From the NCBI GenBank assembly GCA_017305935.1, contig JAFKJU010000009.1, positions 1-64,000 of the forward strand: DNA of 64,000 bases. Reading direction: 5' to 3'. Below, one piece after another: positions 62,574 through 64,000 of the stretch. A program made the position numbers and the translations under genes. Each line of letters begins with the position of its first letter. The first letter of the stretch is position 1. The notes under the pieces were generated by a model. It was given only the letters and a program-made list of their open reading frames with translations. It was not told where the DNA came from and did not search any database. Origin of the DNA: Hyphomicrobiales bacterium. Lineage in GTDB: Bacteria > Pseudomonadota > Alphaproteobacteria > Rhizobiales > Rhizobiaceae.

Positions 62574-64000
62574 TCAGCGCGTCGCCTCCACCCGGCCTTT
62601 TCGCGCCGCCAGCACGTCGTCGAGCCAGTCGGGACGCATTTCCGGCACGGAATCGAGCAGCAATTCCGTATAGGGGTGATAGGGCGGCGAAAACACCTCG
62701 GCCGTCTTGCCATAGGCCACCACCTTGCCCTTGCGCATCACCGCCACCGTGTTGGCGACGCGGCGCACGGTGGAGAGGTCGTGGGTGATGAACAGATAGG
62801 CCAGCCCCAGCCGCTCCTGCAGCCGGCGCAAAAGAGCCAAGATTTCCTCCGCCACCAGCGGATCGAGCGCCGAGGTCACCTCGTCGCAGATGATCAGGTC
62901 CGGTTCGGCCGCCAGTGCTCTTGCGATGCAGACGCGCTGCTTCTGGCCGCCGGAAAGCTCCGTCGGCCGCCGGTCGATGAAATGCTCCGGCAGCTCGATC
63001 TGGCGCAGCAGTTCGAGCACGCGGGCCCGCACCTCCGCCTTCGACTTGCCGAGATAGAATTCGACGGGACGGCCGATGATTTCCAGGAGCGTATGCTTGG
63101 GGTTCAGCGCCATGTCCGGCATCTGGTAGATCATCTGGATGCGCCGCAGCTCCTCGCGCGAGCGTTCGCGCAGGCCCGGCGACAACTCCTTGCCCTGGAA
63201 CATCAGCCTACCGCTTTCGCGGGGCAGCAGGCCGACGATGACGCGGGCGAGCGTGCTTTTTCCCGAGCCGGATTCGCCGACGATCGCCAGCGTATCGCCG
63301 CGCGCCATCGACAGGCTGACCGTATCGACCACGCGCGGAAGCGCCGCATAGCTGGCGGTGACCGCGTCCAGCGTCAGCACCGCCTCGCGGCCCCCCTCCC
63401 CTTCGGAAACGAAGGCATCGGCGGTCGCGGCCTCGCGTTCGGCGACCAGGCGGCGGGTATAGTCTTCCTTCGGCGCGGTCAGGATATCCTGCGCCGCGCC
63501 CATCTCCACCATCTTGCCGTGGCGCAGCACCAAAATGCGGTCGGCGATCTGGGCGACGACGGCGAGATCGTGGGTGATGTAAAGGGCTGCCGTGCCGCGC
63601 TCGCGGATCAGCTTGCGAAACAGCGAGAGCACTTCCACCTGGGTGGTGACGTCGAGCGCCGTGGTCGGCTCGTCGAAGACCAGCAGGTCGGGCTCGGCGA
63701 TCATCGCCATTGCCGCCATGGCGCGCTGCAACTGGCCGCCGGAGACCTGGTGCGGATAGCGCTCGCCGAAATGCTCCGGGTCCGGAAGTTCCAGCGCCTT
63801 GAACAGTTCCACCGCCTTGGCCGCCGCTTCCGCCCTGCCAACCAGGTGATGGCGCACCGCCACCTCGCAGACCTGCCTGCCGATGGTCAGGGCCGGATTG
63901 AAGGAGGCGGCCGCACTTTGGGCGATATAGGCGATGCGCACGCCGCGCAGCGCCCGGTTTCCGGCTTCGGAAAGTTCGAGGATATTCTCGCCGTCGAAGA
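62574..64000 (-). CDS. Double-ATPase peptide/nickel-type ABC transporter subunit, 5'-truncated
   Basis: The frame stays open to the window edge, so the start lies beyond 64000; at least 475 codons are visible. It holds the end of a first nucleotide-binding domain (signature VSGGQLQR, Walker B LLVFDEPT, switch His in YITHDLAVVAQIADR) and a whole second one (Walker A GESGSGKST, signature LSGGQKQR, Walker B LIICDEVTSALDP). This is the YejF/GsiA-like layout in which the DppD and DppF parts are fused. It likely powers uptake of peptides or related solutes. Gene order to the right, where permease genes would be, cannot be seen. The C-terminal oligopeptide tail (YHPYTELLLDSVPEM) is normal. Confidence 0.9.
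   Translation of the reverse strand, partial: FDGENILELSEAGNRALRGVRIAYIAQSAAASFNPALTIGRQVCEVAVRHHLVGRAEAAAKAVELFKALELPDPEHFGERYPHQVSGGQLQRAMAAMAMIAEPDLLVFDEPTTALDVTTQVEVLSLFRKLIRERGTAALYITHDLAVVAQIADRILVLRHGKMVEMGAAQDILTAPKEDYTRRLVAEREAATADAFVSEGEGGREAVLTLDAVTASYAALPRVVDTVSLSMARGDTLAIVGESGSGKSTLARVIVGLLPRESGRLMFQGKELSPGLRERSREELRRIQMIYQMPDMALNPKHTLLEIIGRPVEFYLGKSKAEVRARVLELLRQIELPEHFIDRRPTELSGGQKQRVCIARALAAEPDLIICDEVTSALDPLVAEEILALLRRLQERLGLAYLFITHDLSTVRRVANTVAVMRKGKVVAYGKTAEVFSPPYHPYTELLLDSVPEMRPDWLDDVLAARKGRVEATR

Overview
The window reads as an ordinary chromosomal stretch of a GC-rich alphaproteobacterium, most likely a member of the Rhizobiaceae (Rhizobium/Agrobacterium/Shinella-like). 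The basis is the phoR-pstSCAB-phoU-phoB gene order, the fused allantoinase/OHCU decarboxylase, the cytochrome-type urate oxidase PuuD, and a dispersed 44-bp palindrome carrying the core GGAAAACCGCTTC, which I recall as common in rhizobial intergenic DNA. I saw no rRNA, tRNA, CRISPR array, transposase, integrase or phage gene. The genus is inference, not proof.

Region 1 (1-10 kb): a partial membrane protein, a PPK2-type polyphosphate kinase, then the phosphate operon phoR, pstS, pstC, pstA, pstB, phoU, phoB, with a three-half-site Pho box before pstS. Behind phoB lies a gene-free stretch with a perfect TTAA-N7-TTAAC (CtrA-type) box and a strong intrinsic terminator, so probably a small RNA. 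Region 2 (10-17 kb): M20 peptidase, MarR regulator, a hairpin-rich stretch that may encode a second small RNA, full-length polA, an AT-rich unrecognised gene and a small lipoprotein.

Region 3 (16.8-31.2 kb): a divergent carbohydrate locus. Leftward: a GntR regulator, a UxaA-type dehydratase, a GMC oxidoreductase, an SDR and a GldA-type dehydrogenase. Rightward: a 14-codon leader ORF, an iron alcohol dehydrogenase, a sugar ABC transporter (binding protein, double ATPase, two permeases), an aldo/keto reductase, an RbsD/FucU mutarotase and a COG3618 lactonase. Together these suggest oxidative, non-phosphorylated catabolism of L-fucose or a related sugar.

Region 4 (31.3-51.8 kb): complementary glyoxylate and purine modules. 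gcl, hyi and glxR plus a class 2 glycerate kinase carry glyoxylate to 2-phosphoglycerate. guaD, xdhABC, puuD, uraH, the puuE-OHCU decarboxylase fusion, allA and a purine permease take guanine or xanthine through urate and allantoin towards glyoxylate; allE sits further on at 58.9 kb. No enzyme for allantoate breakdown is visible, so at least one step is encoded elsewhere. A ParE/ribbon-helix-helix toxin-antitoxin pair lies inside this region.

Region 5 (50-64 kb): a tandem palindromic repeat block, a solitary pcaF-type thiolase behind a PcaR-like dyad, an MntA/HepT module whose hepT is frameshifted, a GNAT acetyltransferase, a GGDEF diguanylate cyclase, a MhqO-MhqD-like fusion that appears to have lost its hydrolase histidine, a Phd/PemK toxin-antitoxin pair, a Cds1-like PLP enzyme, a small lipoprotein and the end of a double-ATPase peptide transporter subunit running off the window.
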